DNA of 64,000 nt from Nostoc sp. S4. GTDB lineage: Bacteria; Cyanobacteriota; Cyanobacteriia; Cyanobacteriales; Nostocaceae. Where the stretch lies: the NCBI GenBank assembly GCA_029379225.1, contig JAQYWR010000005.1, forward strand, positions 124,001 to 188,000, written 5' to 3'. The translations under genes and the position numbers were made by a program. Under the pieces are notes generated by a model. The model searched no databases and had not been told where the DNA came from. It worked only from the letters and a program-made list of their open reading frames with translations. Positions 54,607 to 64,000 of this stretch are shown here, one piece after another; positions within the stretch are counted from its first letter, which is position 1, and the number at the start of each line of letters is the position of its first letter.

Positions 54607-57600
54607 ATGACTAAATCTCCCAATCAAAATTGTTACTCCCCTTCCCCCATTCGTAAGCGTCTGTGGTTGCTGGTGTTGAGTCGCGGTGGTATTGCCTTGG
54701 GAGGAATTTTGCTGATTGGAATTGTCGGGGGTATTTGGCGGTTGTGGATTTTTGTCCAAAAAGAGTTAACACCGTTGGCACAACAAAGTCTCACCACTAC
54801 ACTCAACCGTCCAGTCGAACTCGGAAGAGTCAGACAATTTTCGTTGACGGGAGTGCAGTTTGGTGCATCAGCTATCCCAGCGACAGCTACAGATCCAGAC
54901 CGAGCCGCAGTCGAAGCTGTGGAGGTGACTTTTGACCTATTGCAGTTAATTTTTAACCGCCACCTCAAGCTAGATGTCACCTTAATCAATCCAGATATTT
55001 ATATCGAACAGGATAACCAAGGGCGCTGGGTTTCCACTAGTATCGCATCATCAGGTAAAGGTGGCGTCATTAAAACAGATTTGGATAAAGTGTGGTTTCG
55101 CAATGCCAAATTGGTGTTGATGCCGCAGCACAGGGATGAGGAGCAGGGGGGTAGAGGGGCAGAAGGGCAGGGGGGCAGAGGAGCAGGGGGGCAGAGGGGC
55201 AGGGAGCAGGGCGGCAGAGGGGTAAACAATAACTCATTACTCAACAGTCAACGCTCTCCCGTATCATTTTCCCAACTAAACGGATCTGCCCAACTTTTAG
55301 CAAACAATCAGTTGGTCAGGTTTGAAGTCGGGGGTCAAGCAGACAGTGGTGGTAGTATTTCTATTCAGGGAGAAACGCGTTCTCAAGTATTAACAGGGAA
55401 TTTACAGTTGCGAGTACAAGATTTCCTGGCTGCGGATATTACTCGTTTAATTAAGTTACCAGTGAACTTACAAGCGGGTCGAGTCAATGCCGATTTATTG
55501 GTTCGGTTGATAGCACAACAGCAGACTTTATTGTTTGGCAATGCTGCTGTTGCCGGAGTAACGGTTGAATTGCCCAAAGTGCCGCAACTATTGAGCAATA
55601 CCCAAGGGAACCTTCGTTTCCAGGGAACCCAATTGCAGTTAGATGATGTTACTACTAACTATGGCAAAATTCCCCTAGTGACTAGTGGAATCATTGATAC
55701 TCAAGCAGGCTTGAAGTTGGCAGCGCGTGTAAATGCAGTAAGTTTGGCGAATGCAGTAGATACCCTCAAGGTAAAACTACCTGTGCCAGTAAGTGGGAAA
55801 GTACAAGCTTCTTTGCAGATTACTGGCTCGACTAAAGAGCCAATTCTGACAGGCAAAGTTGCCACAATCCAAACTGCCCGAATTGATAAACTGGATTTTA
55901 ATAATATTAGTAGTAAATTTGAGCTTGTTACTAGTTCTTCTTTAATTACTCTCAAAGATATTCAAGGGTTCGCTAAAGTCGGTGGTGAAATTACGGGCGC
56001 TGGCACAATTGAAATCGATAAAACCCCACGACTGGATTTAAATTTTGCTGCTAAAAATGTTCCAGGAGATGCGATCGCTAAAGTTTACCAAATAACGCCT
56101 AGTTTCCAAATTGGTAATCTCTCGGCTACAGCGCAACTATTTGGCGCTCCTACCAATGTCCAAACTGTAGTAAAATTTCAAGCTCCTAACGCAACTTATC
56201 CTGGAACTGGCGAAGTGGCGTTCCCCTCTGGGGTTGCCGCAGGCATCGCTCCCAATCGTACCCTCTCTTTTAGCAATGTAGCTCTGAATGTGGGTGGTGG
56301 TACAGTCCGCGCAACTGGTAGTTATGCCAATGAGCGTTGGCAAACCGTTGCTGTTGCCTCTGGGGTGGAGGTGCAACGTTTTGTAGATCCAAATCAACTG
56401 CAAAATGTCTCTTTGGCAGGGGCACGATTCAATGGCCGTCTGATCCTCTCAGGCAGCACAGCACCATTTGAAATTGCCACAATTCGCACTCAGGACGCAG
56501 CAGTTACAATTGGTGGCGGTACAGTTGCAGTTTCTAATATCCAACTCCAAAACCAAAATTTCTCTGCTCAACTCGTAGCTAATAATGTGCGGCTGGGACG
56601 AATATTGAAACAGTCTCCCCCAGCTTTAAATAATCCTTTAGCGGGTACGTTCCAAATCGCAGGCAACAGAGATAATTTCAGCCTGAAAACTCTCCGTGGC
56701 AGTGGTGAAGGCCGCTTGACAATTGGCGGTGGTACGGTTACAGCAAAAAATATCCAACTTGCTGAGGGTTTATATCAGGCACAAGTGCAAGCAAAGAATG
56801 TGCCTGTACAGCAGTTGGCAGCAGTACCAAAGCAGTTTCAAGGCGCGTTAACTGGTGAAGTAAACGTGGCGGGTTCTGTTGAATCCTTCCAATTGCAAGC
56901 CATCCAAGCCAGCGGTCAAGGGCAGATAAATGTTGGGCGTGGAATAATTACAGCGTCTAATATTCAACTTGTCAATGGTGCTTATCAGGCGCAAATCCAA
57001 GCAAAGAATGTACCTGTGCGGCAGTTGGCAGCAGTACCACCGCAGTTTCAAGGTGCGTTAACTGGTCAGTTTAACGTCGCGGGATTAGTTGATTCTTTAA
57101 GTCCACGAACAATCCAAGCTAATGGTCAGGCATTAATAAGTGTTGCAGGTGGAACGATCGCCGCCTCTAATATTCAAGTGGGTAATGGTGTATACCAGGC
57201 ACGAGTTCAGGCAAATAATGTACCGTTACAGCAGTTGGCAGCAGTACCACCGCAGTTGCGGGGAAAATTAACTGGTCAAGTTAACGTGGCGGGTTCTGTT
57301 GAGTCCTTCCGACCACAAACAATCCAAGCTGTTGGTGAGGGACAAATCAATGTTGCAGGTGGGACGATCGCCGCTTCTAATATCCAAGTAAGTAATGGTC
57401 GCTATCAAGCTGTAGTAGATGCCTCAGGCATAGAATTAAATCGCTTCAATCAGCAATTGCGAAGTGAATTTGGCGGCAAATTGCAATTAGCTGGCACACT
57501 CGCATCGTCTCAATTAGCTGATGTGCGTGCTGCTGGACAAGTGCAGTTATCCCAAGGTATCCCTGGACTTGAGCGACCACTGAGTGCGGCGATCGCTTGG

Positions 57601-60600
57601 AATGGTGAAAGGCTAACCATTGAGCAAGCAACTGCTCCCGGTTTAAATGTGACTGGTAACATCTTAGCCAATGCCAAACAACCGGGGATACCGGAAATTA
57701 CTGCCCTAAATCTCAACGTCCAAGCCCAGAATTACGATTTAAAACAGTTACCCATCAATCTTCCTAATCAGGTTGCAGTGGCGGGGAGAGTAGATTTTAA
57801 TGGACAAGTGACTGGCAAGCTACCTTTACCAAATGTAGTCGGGCAAATTAATTTACGAGATTTTGTTGTTCAAGATATTGCTTTTGAACCGTTGTTAACT
57901 GGAAATATTAATTCAGCACAAGGACGCGGGTTGAATTTGAATTTGGCAGGAAATCGCGACCGCCTTGCTTTTAATTTAGATGCCAATAATCGCCCGAAAT
58001 CTTTTTTAGTCCAATGGCAGCAAGCATTGGCATCAGGTAATGTTCGAGGAAATGACTGGACAATTAAAGTTGCAAGTTTCCCCTTACAAATATTAAATTT
58101 GACTCCACCGCCAAGTACTCGGCTCGGTAGTGGAAAAATCACTGGATTGTTAACAGGGGATTTGCTCTTTAATCAGCAGACATTAGCAACAAGCGGAAAT
58201 GTAGCAATCGCCAACCCAGAAATTGGCCGGGTAAAAGGCGATCGTTTAGCAGCTCAATTCCGTTACAGTAATGGTAAAGCTACACTCACTAGTAGCCAAT
58301 TTGTTAAAGGTAATAGTAGTTACGCTGCTGTTGGTACTTTTGCTCAAACTCACCAAGGGCCTCAACTGCAAGGTAAACTCAATGTCAGCCAGGGTAAAAT
58401 CGAAGATGTTCTGGCTGTAGCACAGGTATTTGATTTACAGGATTTGCAAGGTGGTTCGGTCCCGACCTACGGCACAGCAGCGGATCTGACAACCAGCGCT
58501 CAAGGCTGGTCAAATCAACCCTTATTAACCCAACTCCAGCGATTTTCTGAAATTGAAGCCTTGGTAGCACAACAGGAACAACAGCGACTTGATTCCACTC
58601 CCATACCAGATTTAGCTGACTTGAAAGGCACTTTCAACGGGGAAGTGGCTGTAGATACGGCTACAGCTAATGGATTAGCAGTGCAATTTAATTTGAATGG
58701 AGAAAATTTTGCTTGGGGTAAAAAGTCAGAACGCAGTCGTTTTTATACTGCCGATAAATTAATTGCTGAAGGCAACTTTGAAAATGGTGTTTTGAGTTTG
58801 CGACCTTTACGAATCGAATCTCAAAATAGGCTGATTGCTTTCACAGGTAACATTGGCGGTAACGAACAATCTGGTCAGTTGCGGGTGAATAATTTTCCAG
58901 TACAAGTATTAAATAATTTTGTCAAACTACCAGTTGGCATTACAGGTAATCTCAACGCTACAGCGGCTTTAGCAGGCAGTATTGCTAATCCCCAAGCCAG
59001 AGGGGAATTGCAAATTATACAAGGAACTCTAAATCAGAACCCAATAGAATCAGCGACGGCAAGTTTCAGCTATGCCAACGGACGTTTAAACTTTGATAGT
59101 ACTGTAGCGGTTACTGGGCCAAAACCTGTGGATATTACTGGCAGCATACCTTATAAATTACCTTTTGCAACCGTTGCATCAGACAGCGAGCAAATCAATT
59201 TGGATATGAAGTTACAAAACGAAGGATTAGCACTGTTAAACGCATTGACTAATCAAGTGATGTTTGAAAAAGGTGAAGGAGAAGTAGACCTGAAGGTACA
59301 TGGAACATTGCAACAACCACAGGTAGATGGAATTGCGACTGTTAATAATGCTACTTTTTCAGCCCAGGCTTTGCCGGGTAAGCTCAGACATGTTACAGGT
59401 AAAGTACTATTTAATTTTGACCGCATATTAGTAGAAAATCTCCAAGGTAGATTTAGCCGAGGGAAGGTAGAGGCGGCTGGAGAAATTCCTATCTTTGACA
59501 ATAAGAATTTAACTATCAACAATCCTTTGACTATTAATCTCGAACAGCTAGCATTGAATCTTAAAGGACTTTACCAAGGAGGCGCTAGCGGTAATTTGCA
59601 GATTACTGGTTCTGCCCTTAACCCACTAATTGGTGGTCGGGTGGATTTGTTTGATGGTCAGGTATTGCTGGCAGAATCTACTAACACTACTACATCTGCA
59701 AATAATAATGGTGTTGGTTTGTCATCGATAAAAGCCAATAAGCAGACTCAAGCAGAAATTGGAAATGGGATCCCAAATGCAATCGCCAGATTTAATAATC
59801 TAGATCTGGAACTAGGTAAAAAAGTGCAAATTACTCGTCCACCTATTCTCAGCTTCCGTGCAACTGGTAATCTTATAGTTAACGGCTCAATTAATCAGCC
59901 CATACCCGATGGCACTATCAGATTAGAACAAGGTGGCGTAAATTTATTTACTACCCAATTTAACCTTGTTCGTGGTTATAAACACACTGCAACTTTTAGT
60001 CCCTCCCAACCGCGCGACCCTGACTTGAATATTCGACTATTTGCTAAGGTACTTGATATAACTCAAGGTAATGATTTGACCAGGGTAAATTCCACAGGTT
60101 TATCAACCTTAGAAAGTGTTAGAGTCGAAGCTACCATTAATGGTCTCGCTAGCAAATTAAATGAAAATCTAGAACTAACAAGCAGTCCATCACGTAGTCA
60201 AACTGAAATTGTTGCTCTTTTAGGAGGTGGGTTTATAGACACCCAAGGACGTGGCGACAGTACTTTGGGTTTGATTAATATTGCAGGCTCAGCAGTATTC
60301 AACAATTTTCAGTCAGCTTTTAACCAGATTGGTAGTACCTTTGGCTTGAGTGAACTGCGGATATTTCCTACCGTTATTTCTGAGAATCCCGAAGCGGGAA
60401 GACCCAATTCAAGTTTAGAATTAGCAGCTGAAGCTGGAGTTGATATTACTTCTAAAATATCCGTTTCTAGCATTAAAATTTTAACCACAAATGACCCATT
60501 TCAATGGGGTGTTAATTATCGGATAAATGATGAATTTCGGGTACGTGCTTCTACTAATTTAACCGATGATAGTCGTGCTGTAGTAGAATATCAAACACGG

Positions 60601-60606
60601 TTTTAA
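54607..60606 (+). CDS. TamB-like outer-membrane assembly protein
   Basis: A 1999-residue protein. One N-terminal membrane anchor (about 18-50), then a very long beta-helical body and a C-terminal DUF490/TamB domain (LEQGGVNLFTTQFNLVRGYK, LTSSPSRSQTEIVALLGGGF, VEYQTRF end). TamB-type proteins bridge the periplasm for lipid transport or outer-membrane assembly. An RGAEGQGG-type low-complexity insert lies near residues 176-210, and a 70-residue repeat is present at 56700-57420. Stands alone. Confidence 0.9.
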   Translation: MTKSPNQNCYSPSPIRKRLWLLVLSRGGIALGGILLIGIVGGIWRLWIFVQKELTPLAQQSLTTTLNRPVELGRVRQFSLTGVQFGASAIPATATDPDRAAVEAVEVTFDLLQLIFNRHLKLDVTLINPDIYIEQDNQGRWVSTSIASSGKGGVIKTDLDKVWFRNAKLVLMPQHRDEEQGGRGAEGQGGRGAGGQRGREQGGRGVNNNSLLNSQRSPVSFSQLNGSAQLLANNQLVRFEVGGQADSGGSISIQGETRSQVLTGNLQLRVQDFLAADITRLIKLPVNLQAGRVNADLLVRLIAQQQTLLFGNAAVAGVTVELPKVPQLLSNTQGNLRFQGTQLQLDDVTTNYGKIPLVTSGIIDTQAGLKLAARVNAVSLANAVDTLKVKLPVPVSGKVQASLQITGSTKEPILTGKVATIQTARIDKLDFNNISSKFELVTSSSLITLKDIQGFAKVGGEITGAGTIEIDKTPRLDLNFAAKNVPGDAIAKVYQITPSFQIGNLSATAQLFGAPTNVQTVVKFQAPNATYPGTGEVAFPSGVAAGIAPNRTLSFSNVALNVGGGTVRATGSYANERWQTVAVASGVEVQRFVDPNQLQNVSLAGARFNGRLILSGSTAPFEIATIRTQDAAVTIGGGTVAVSNIQLQNQNFSAQLVANNVRLGRILKQSPPALNNPLAGTFQIAGNRDNFSLKTLRGSGEGRLTIGGGTVTAKNIQLAEGLYQAQVQAKNVPVQQLAAVPKQFQGALTGEVNVAGSVESFQLQAIQASGQGQINVGRGIITASNIQLVNGAYQAQIQAKNVPVRQLAAVPPQFQGALTGQFNVAGLVDSLSPRTIQANGQALISVAGGTIAASNIQVGNGVYQARVQANNVPLQQLAAVPPQLRGKLTGQVNVAGSVESFRPQTIQAVGEGQINVAGGTIAASNIQVSNGRYQAVVDASGIELNRFNQQLRSEFGGKLQLAGTLASSQLADVRAAGQVQLSQGIPGLERPLSAAIAWNGERLTIEQATAPGLNVTGNILANAKQPGIPEITALNLNVQAQNYDLKQLPINLPNQVAVAGRVDFNGQVTGKLPLPNVVGQINLRDFVVQDIAFEPLLTGNINSAQGRGLNLNLAGNRDRLAFNLDANNRPKSFLVQWQQALASGNVRGNDWTIKVASFPLQILNLTPPPSTRLGSGKITGLLTGDLLFNQQTLATSGNVAIANPEIGRVKGDRLAAQFRYSNGKATLTSSQFVKGNSSYAAVGTFAQTHQGPQLQGKLNVSQGKIEDVLAVAQVFDLQDLQGGSVPTYGTAADLTTSAQGWSNQPLLTQLQRFSEIEALVAQQEQQRLDSTPIPDLADLKGTFNGEVAVDTATANGLAVQFNLNGENFAWGKKSERSRFYTADKLIAEGNFENGVLSLRPLRIESQNRLIAFTGNIGGNEQSGQLRVNNFPVQVLNNFVKLPVGITGNLNATAALAGSIANPQARGELQIIQGTLNQNPIESATASFSYANGRLNFDSTVAVTGPKPVDITGSIPYKLPFATVASDSEQINLDMKLQNEGLALLNALTNQVMFEKGEGEVDLKVHGTLQQPQVDGIATVNNATFSAQALPGKLRHVTGKVLFNFDRILVENLQGRFSRGKVEAAGEIPIFDNKNLTINNPLTINLEQLALNLKGLYQGGASGNLQITGSALNPLIGGRVDLFDGQVLLAESTNTTTSANNNGVGLSSIKANKQTQAEIGNGIPNAIARFNNLDLELGKKVQITRPPILSFRATGNLIVNGSINQPIPDGTIRLEQGGVNLFTTQFNLVRGYKHTATFSPSQPRDPDLNIRLFAKVLDITQGNDLTRVNSTGLSTLESVRVEATINGLASKLNENLELTSSPSRSQTEIVALLGGGFIDTQGRGDSTLGLINIAGSAVFNNFQSAFNQIGSTFGLSELRIFPTVISENPEAGRPNSSLELAAEAGVDITSKISVSSIKILTTNDPFQWGVNYRINDEFRVRASTNLTDDSRAVVEYQTRF
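55131..55232. repeat. G-rich dispersed repeat inside tamB
   Basis: GGGGCAGAGGAGCAGGGGGG-type units of the sort found between genes (for example 38028-38060) occur here in frame and encode a Gly/Gln/Arg stretch. It is not expected in a TamB protein. Confidence 0.85.
56700..57420. repeat. 210-bp tandem repeat inside tamB
   Basis: Units of 70 codons start near 56749, 56958, 57168 and 57378, each NIQ(L/V) ... YQA..QAKNVP..QLAAVP ... LTGQ(V/F)NVAGS ... The similarity at DNA level points to recent internal duplication of one beta-helical unit. Confidence 0.88.
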
Positions 60607-60662
60607 ACTATCCAAAATTTCAATTAATATACCTGGAATAGTTTGGATAAAATGTAAAATCC

Positions 60663-60816
60663 GGCGTTGCTGATTCCAAATATGAATTTACCGGGCTACG
60701 CCCCGCTTCTCTACGAGATGCTACGCGAACGCTAACACGCAGAGGCGCTCCAGTCGCAGAGAGTAAGAGTTGAGAAGAGTTGATTTTTAAATTTTATATT
60801 CAAATTCGGCAATGCC
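60663..60816. mobile_element. MITE-like dispersed repeat, copy 2
   Basis: Inverted copy of the element at 19128-19296: GGCGTTGCTGATTCC at the left and, at the right, the inverse of GGCATTGCCGAATTTGAATA. The shared inner parts are CAACTCTT/AAGAGTTG runs and the CTCTGCG core. No ORF. Confidence 0.75.
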
Positions 60817-61362
60817 GAATTTTTATTAAATAGCACAAGCCTTGGTGGTTAGGACATCAATAAGATGATAAAACTTAGGCACAAAGCGAAAAGTCGAGCC
60901 AGTGCGATCCTGTCGCCTTGCGTCAGAAAGCAACTGGCGTCGGAGCAGCGGCTTTTGCCGATTTGTTAGCGCAGCGTTAACGACTGTGCGTAGCGTCACT
61001 TTTCAAAACAAAGACTTTTCACCCAGTCCCCAGTCCCTTGCTATAAGTCCCCTAATCTATGCTATATATGGGCTACCGCCCTCCCTGGCATTTGGAACAG
61101 ACGAGTTAGCGAGGAGGACTTCGAGCGATTGCACTCCGATCTAGTTCCAATGGCACAAAGAGGACGTAAATTTATTATCATATTTAACTACGAAACTTTG
61201 TATGATTGTTTATCACTAAATATAGCTCGTTTGGTAGTTTCATGACTTAAGTAACAAAGTGTAAACATTACTCGTGTAAGATAAATAAGCTGATAATCTC
61301 AGCGATTGTATCAAGTAAAAATATAGTTCTATTAGATATGCGATCGCATATCTTTAATTAAA
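60817..61362. other. Intergenic region upstream of treS
   Basis: No convincing ORF. GC-rich repeat fragments (near 60900-61000 and 61075-61140) precede about 200 bp of AT-rich DNA that should hold the treS promoter. A HIP1 octamer is at about 61338-61348. Confidence 0.4.
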
Positions 61363-64000
61363 ATGCCAAACTCAAATTTGAAAGATGACCCATTATGGTT
61401 CAAAAATGCAATTATCTACGAACTAGGTGTTCGCACATTTGCCGACAGTAATGGTGATGGTATTGGTGATTTTCCAGGACTGACAGAAAAACTAGACTAT
61501 TTACAAGATTTAGGTATTACTGCTATTTGGTTGTTACCTTTTTTTCCATCACCACTCAGAGATGATGGTTACGATATTGCTGATTACACTAGTGTCAATC
61601 CTATCTATGGCACGTTAGAAGACTTTAAAGCGTTTTTGAGCGCTGCTCATCAACGCGGTATTCGTGTAATTATTGAATTAATTATTAATCATACCTCTGA
61701 CCAACATCCTTGGTTTCAAAGAGCACGTCGCGCCCCAAAAGGAAGTCAGGAGCGAGATTTTTATGTTTGGAATGATACTCCTGAAAAATACCAAGAAGCA
61801 CGAATTATCTTTCAAGATTTTGAAACATCTAACTGGACTTGGGATTCAGTTGCCCAAGCTTATTGCTGGCATCGTTTCTATTCCCATCAGCCGGATTTGA
61901 ATTATGATAATCCCTTGGTGCGCGAGGCAGTATTTGATGTTCTAGATTTTTGGTTGGAGATGGGTGTAGATGGACTACGCATGGATGCTGTGCCTTATCT
62001 CTACGAACGGCAAGGAACGAACTGCGAAAACTTACCCGAAACCCATGGGTTTTTGAAGGAGTTGCGATCGCACATTGACGCCAAATTTCCTAACCGGATG
62101 TTACTAGCTGAGGCGAACCAATGGCCTGAAGATGCAGCCGAGTATTACGGTGCGGGGGATGAGTGTCACATGAACTTTCATTTTCCCCTAATGCCACGTT
62201 TGTTTATGGCAGTGCGGATGGAAGATAATTTTCCGATTGTAGATATTCTCCAACAAACTCCATCGATTCCTGATAACTGTCAGTGGGCATTGTTCCTCCG
62301 CAACCATGACGAACTGACTTTAGAAATGGTGACAGATGAAGACCGGGATTTTATGTACGGAGCCTATGCACAAGACCCGATGATGCGGGTAAATTTAGGC
62401 ATCCGCCGCAGATTAGCGCCGCTTTTAGGCAATGACCGCCGCCAAATTGAGTTACTCAATAGTTTACTGTTATCTCTACCAGGAACCCCCGTACTTTACT
62501 ACGGTGATGAAATTGGGATGGGAGATAACGTTTATCTAGGCGATCGCAATGGTGTTCGCACACCTATGCAGTGGAGTTCTGACCGCAACGCCGGTTTTAG
62601 TCGCGCCAACCCGCAACGCTTATATCTACCCGTGATCGTTGACTCAGAATATCACTACGAAGCACTCAACGTTGAGGCACAACGGATTAATACCAATTCT
62701 CTCTGGTATTGGATGAAACGTTTAATTGCTACTCGCAAACGGTTTGCGGCATTGGGTGAAGGACGTTTTGAATTAGTACAGTCTAATAATCGCAAAGTTT
62801 TTGCCTTCAGCCGGATTACCTCTGAAGAAGATGTCTTGGTAGTAGCAAATTTGTCTCGTTACGTGCAAACGGTGGCGTTAGATTTATCAACCTTCAATGG
62901 GCAACTACCAGTAGAAATTTTTGGTTCCACTGAGTTTCCACCAATTACAGAATCGCCTTATTTCCTCAGCTTAAGTCCTTACGGGTTTTACTGGTTCACC
63001 TTACAACGCAAAGCTAGCTTGACGCAATCTCCTAAATCCCATGCAGACTTGAGCTATCTACTGGTAAATGGTTCATGGCAGAATGTAATTTCGCAGCGAG
63101 AGCCAAAAAGCATTCTCGAATCAACACTGCGCGACTATCTCTATACCTGTAGCTGGTTTGGCGGCAAAAATCAGACTGTACAATCAGTACAAATCACTGA
63201 AGCGATTTCTTTACCCTACGATCGGCAGATAGCTCAAATTGTTTGGTTGCAGGTAGATTATATCCAGGGAAACCAGGAAACTTATCTGTTATTTCTCGCC
63301 TATGCAGAAGGTGAGCAAGCAACAAATCTTTTGGCACAAATGCCGCAAGCTGTGATTGCACGGCTTGGGGTGCAAGGCAAAATAGACACTCCTCCATCCA
63401 ATACTCAAGAAGTTGGAATTTTATTTGATGCTTTAGCAGACAAGAACTTTCTCACCTCACTGTTAGATGATGCGATCGCTAATCATCACTCTTATAAAGG
63501 GATAACCGGAGAATTATTTGGCACTACTACTGATTCATTCTCCGAATTGCGCCGACAGTTAACCAATCATGAGCCGACTGTCTTAAATAAAGAAGAAGAA
63601 ACCAATACTTATATAGTTTATGGCGATCGCTTGTTGTTAAAACTCTTTCGCAAAGTCGAGGAGGGTTTGCAGCCAGATTTAGAAATCCGGCGTTTTCTAT
63701 ATCAGAAAAAACGTTTGGAACGCTCAGTTTTCCTAGCTGGTGCTTTAGAGTACCGCCGTGCAAATAAAACAGGCAATAAAACTACTCTACCCATAACTAT
63801 AGGCATATTACAAGAGTTTATTTCAGATATCCGTAGTGGCTGGGACTACACCCTTGATAGTTTGCAAAAGTACTTTGATTTAGTGACCACAGAACACGCC
63901 ACTATTACCGAAGTGCCTCTGCCATCACGTTCCTTGTTGGATTTACAGAAAATTGAGATTCCAGAATTGGCAATTGCAACTATCACTTCTTACTTGCAAA
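61363..64000 (+). CDS. treS: Trehalose synthase fused to maltokinase domain, 3' end cut by window edge
   Basis: The frame is open from ATG 61363 to the window edge (879 residues so far, no stop). Residues 1-550 are a GH13 trehalose synthase: GVRTFADSNGDGIGDFPGL, catalytic Asp in DGLRMDAVPY, Glu in LLAEANQWPEDA and Asp in LRNHDELTLEM. From about residue 560 the sequence follows the maltokinase (Pep2/Mak) N-terminal part (LRDYLYTCSWFGGKNQTVQS, LLLKLFRKVEEGLQPDLEI). The fusion converts trehalose and maltose and phosphorylates maltose towards glucan synthesis. Stands after a long intergenic region. Confidence 0.93.
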   Translation, partial: MPNSNLKDDPLWFKNAIIYELGVRTFADSNGDGIGDFPGLTEKLDYLQDLGITAIWLLPFFPSPLRDDGYDIADYTSVNPIYGTLEDFKAFLSAAHQRGIRVIIELIINHTSDQHPWFQRARRAPKGSQERDFYVWNDTPEKYQEARIIFQDFETSNWTWDSVAQAYCWHRFYSHQPDLNYDNPLVREAVFDVLDFWLEMGVDGLRMDAVPYLYERQGTNCENLPETHGFLKELRSHIDAKFPNRMLLAEANQWPEDAAEYYGAGDECHMNFHFPLMPRLFMAVRMEDNFPIVDILQQTPSIPDNCQWALFLRNHDELTLEMVTDEDRDFMYGAYAQDPMMRVNLGIRRRLAPLLGNDRRQIELLNSLLLSLPGTPVLYYGDEIGMGDNVYLGDRNGVRTPMQWSSDRNAGFSRANPQRLYLPVIVDSEYHYEALNVEAQRINTNSLWYWMKRLIATRKRFAALGEGRFELVQSNNRKVFAFSRITSEEDVLVVANLSRYVQTVALDLSTFNGQLPVEIFGSTEFPPITESPYFLSLSPYGFYWFTLQRKASLTQSPKSHADLSYLLVNGSWQNVISQREPKSILESTLRDYLYTCSWFGGKNQTVQSVQITEAISLPYDRQIAQIVWLQVDYIQGNQETYLLFLAYAEGEQATNLLAQMPQAVIARLGVQGKIDTPPSNTQEVGILFDALADKNFLTSLLDDAIANHHSYKGITGELFGTTTDSFSELRRQLTNHEPTVLNKEEETNTYIVYGDRLLLKLFRKVEEGLQPDLEIRRFLYQKKRLERSVFLAGALEYRRANKTGNKTTLPITIGILQEFISDIRSGWDYTLDSLQKYFDLVTTEHATITEVPLPSRSLLDLQKIEIPELAIATITSYLQ

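Noticed and set aside
55999-56403. Minus-strand ORFs inside tamB
   Set aside because: Shadow frames of the long tamB gene; no homology or ribosome sites.

Overview
The window looks like a chromosomal segment of a filamentous, probably heterocyst-forming cyanobacterium of the Nostoc/Anabaena type. Evidence: frequent HIP1 octamers (gcgatcgc), AT-rich intergenic DNA with short dispersed and tandem repeats, xisH/xisI relatives, Uma2-family genes, DUF29, DUF3110, a CHAT-domain gene, a giant TamB protein and a HetP-family gene.

The most striking content is a pair of paralogous peptide (RiPP/bacteriocin-like) clusters at about 1-9.4 kb and 23.7-36 kb. Each has short precursor genes with a conserved leader (I-x-I-x-[DNQ]-[LI] motif near the N-terminus, Gly-Gly at the leader/core boundary), a HopA1-family protein, and a leftward export set: C39-peptidase ABC exporter with an N-terminal cyclic-nucleotide-binding-like domain, HlyD-type adaptor and PpiC/SurA-like isomerase. 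Each also has one or more ~200-aa helix-turn-helix proteins derived from the N-terminal half of an IS630-type transposase. Cluster 2 also has an APH-fold kinase directly before HopA1, the kinase/HopA1 pairing known from class V lanthipeptides, and a HetP-family gene directly after it. None of the predicted cores contains cysteine, so ordinary lanthionine rings are not possible from the core alone. The C-terminal tails of the helix-turn-helix proteins carry the same short motif as the precursor leaders (ITISDLQ is identical in one tail and one leader). I know of no described system with such leader-mimic tails.

Between the clusters (9.9-23.3 kb) lie ordinary genes: a membrane diguanylate cyclase next to an ABC-type binding lipoprotein, aminopeptidase P, a PhzF-family enzyme, DUF29, xisH and xisI pseudogenes each with a premature stop, DUF4332, TetR and a pair of M16 peptidases (one with the zinc motif, one without).

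From 36 to 49.6 kb is a decayed accessory region: Uma2, an ISH3-like element with perfect 24-bp ends and a frameshifted transposase, a 5'-truncated tyrosine recombinase starting at the IS edge, a broken TPR-CHAT gene cut by a decayed IS630 element, a DUF5996 remnant, an IS5-type remnant split by a MITE, and a LysR/SnoaL-like divergent pair. From 49.6 kb to the end are PotD/PotB-like transport genes, Uma2, MurQ, DUF3110, a 1999-aa TamB protein and a TreS-maltokinase fusion running off the window. No rRNA, tRNA or CRISPR array was recognised.
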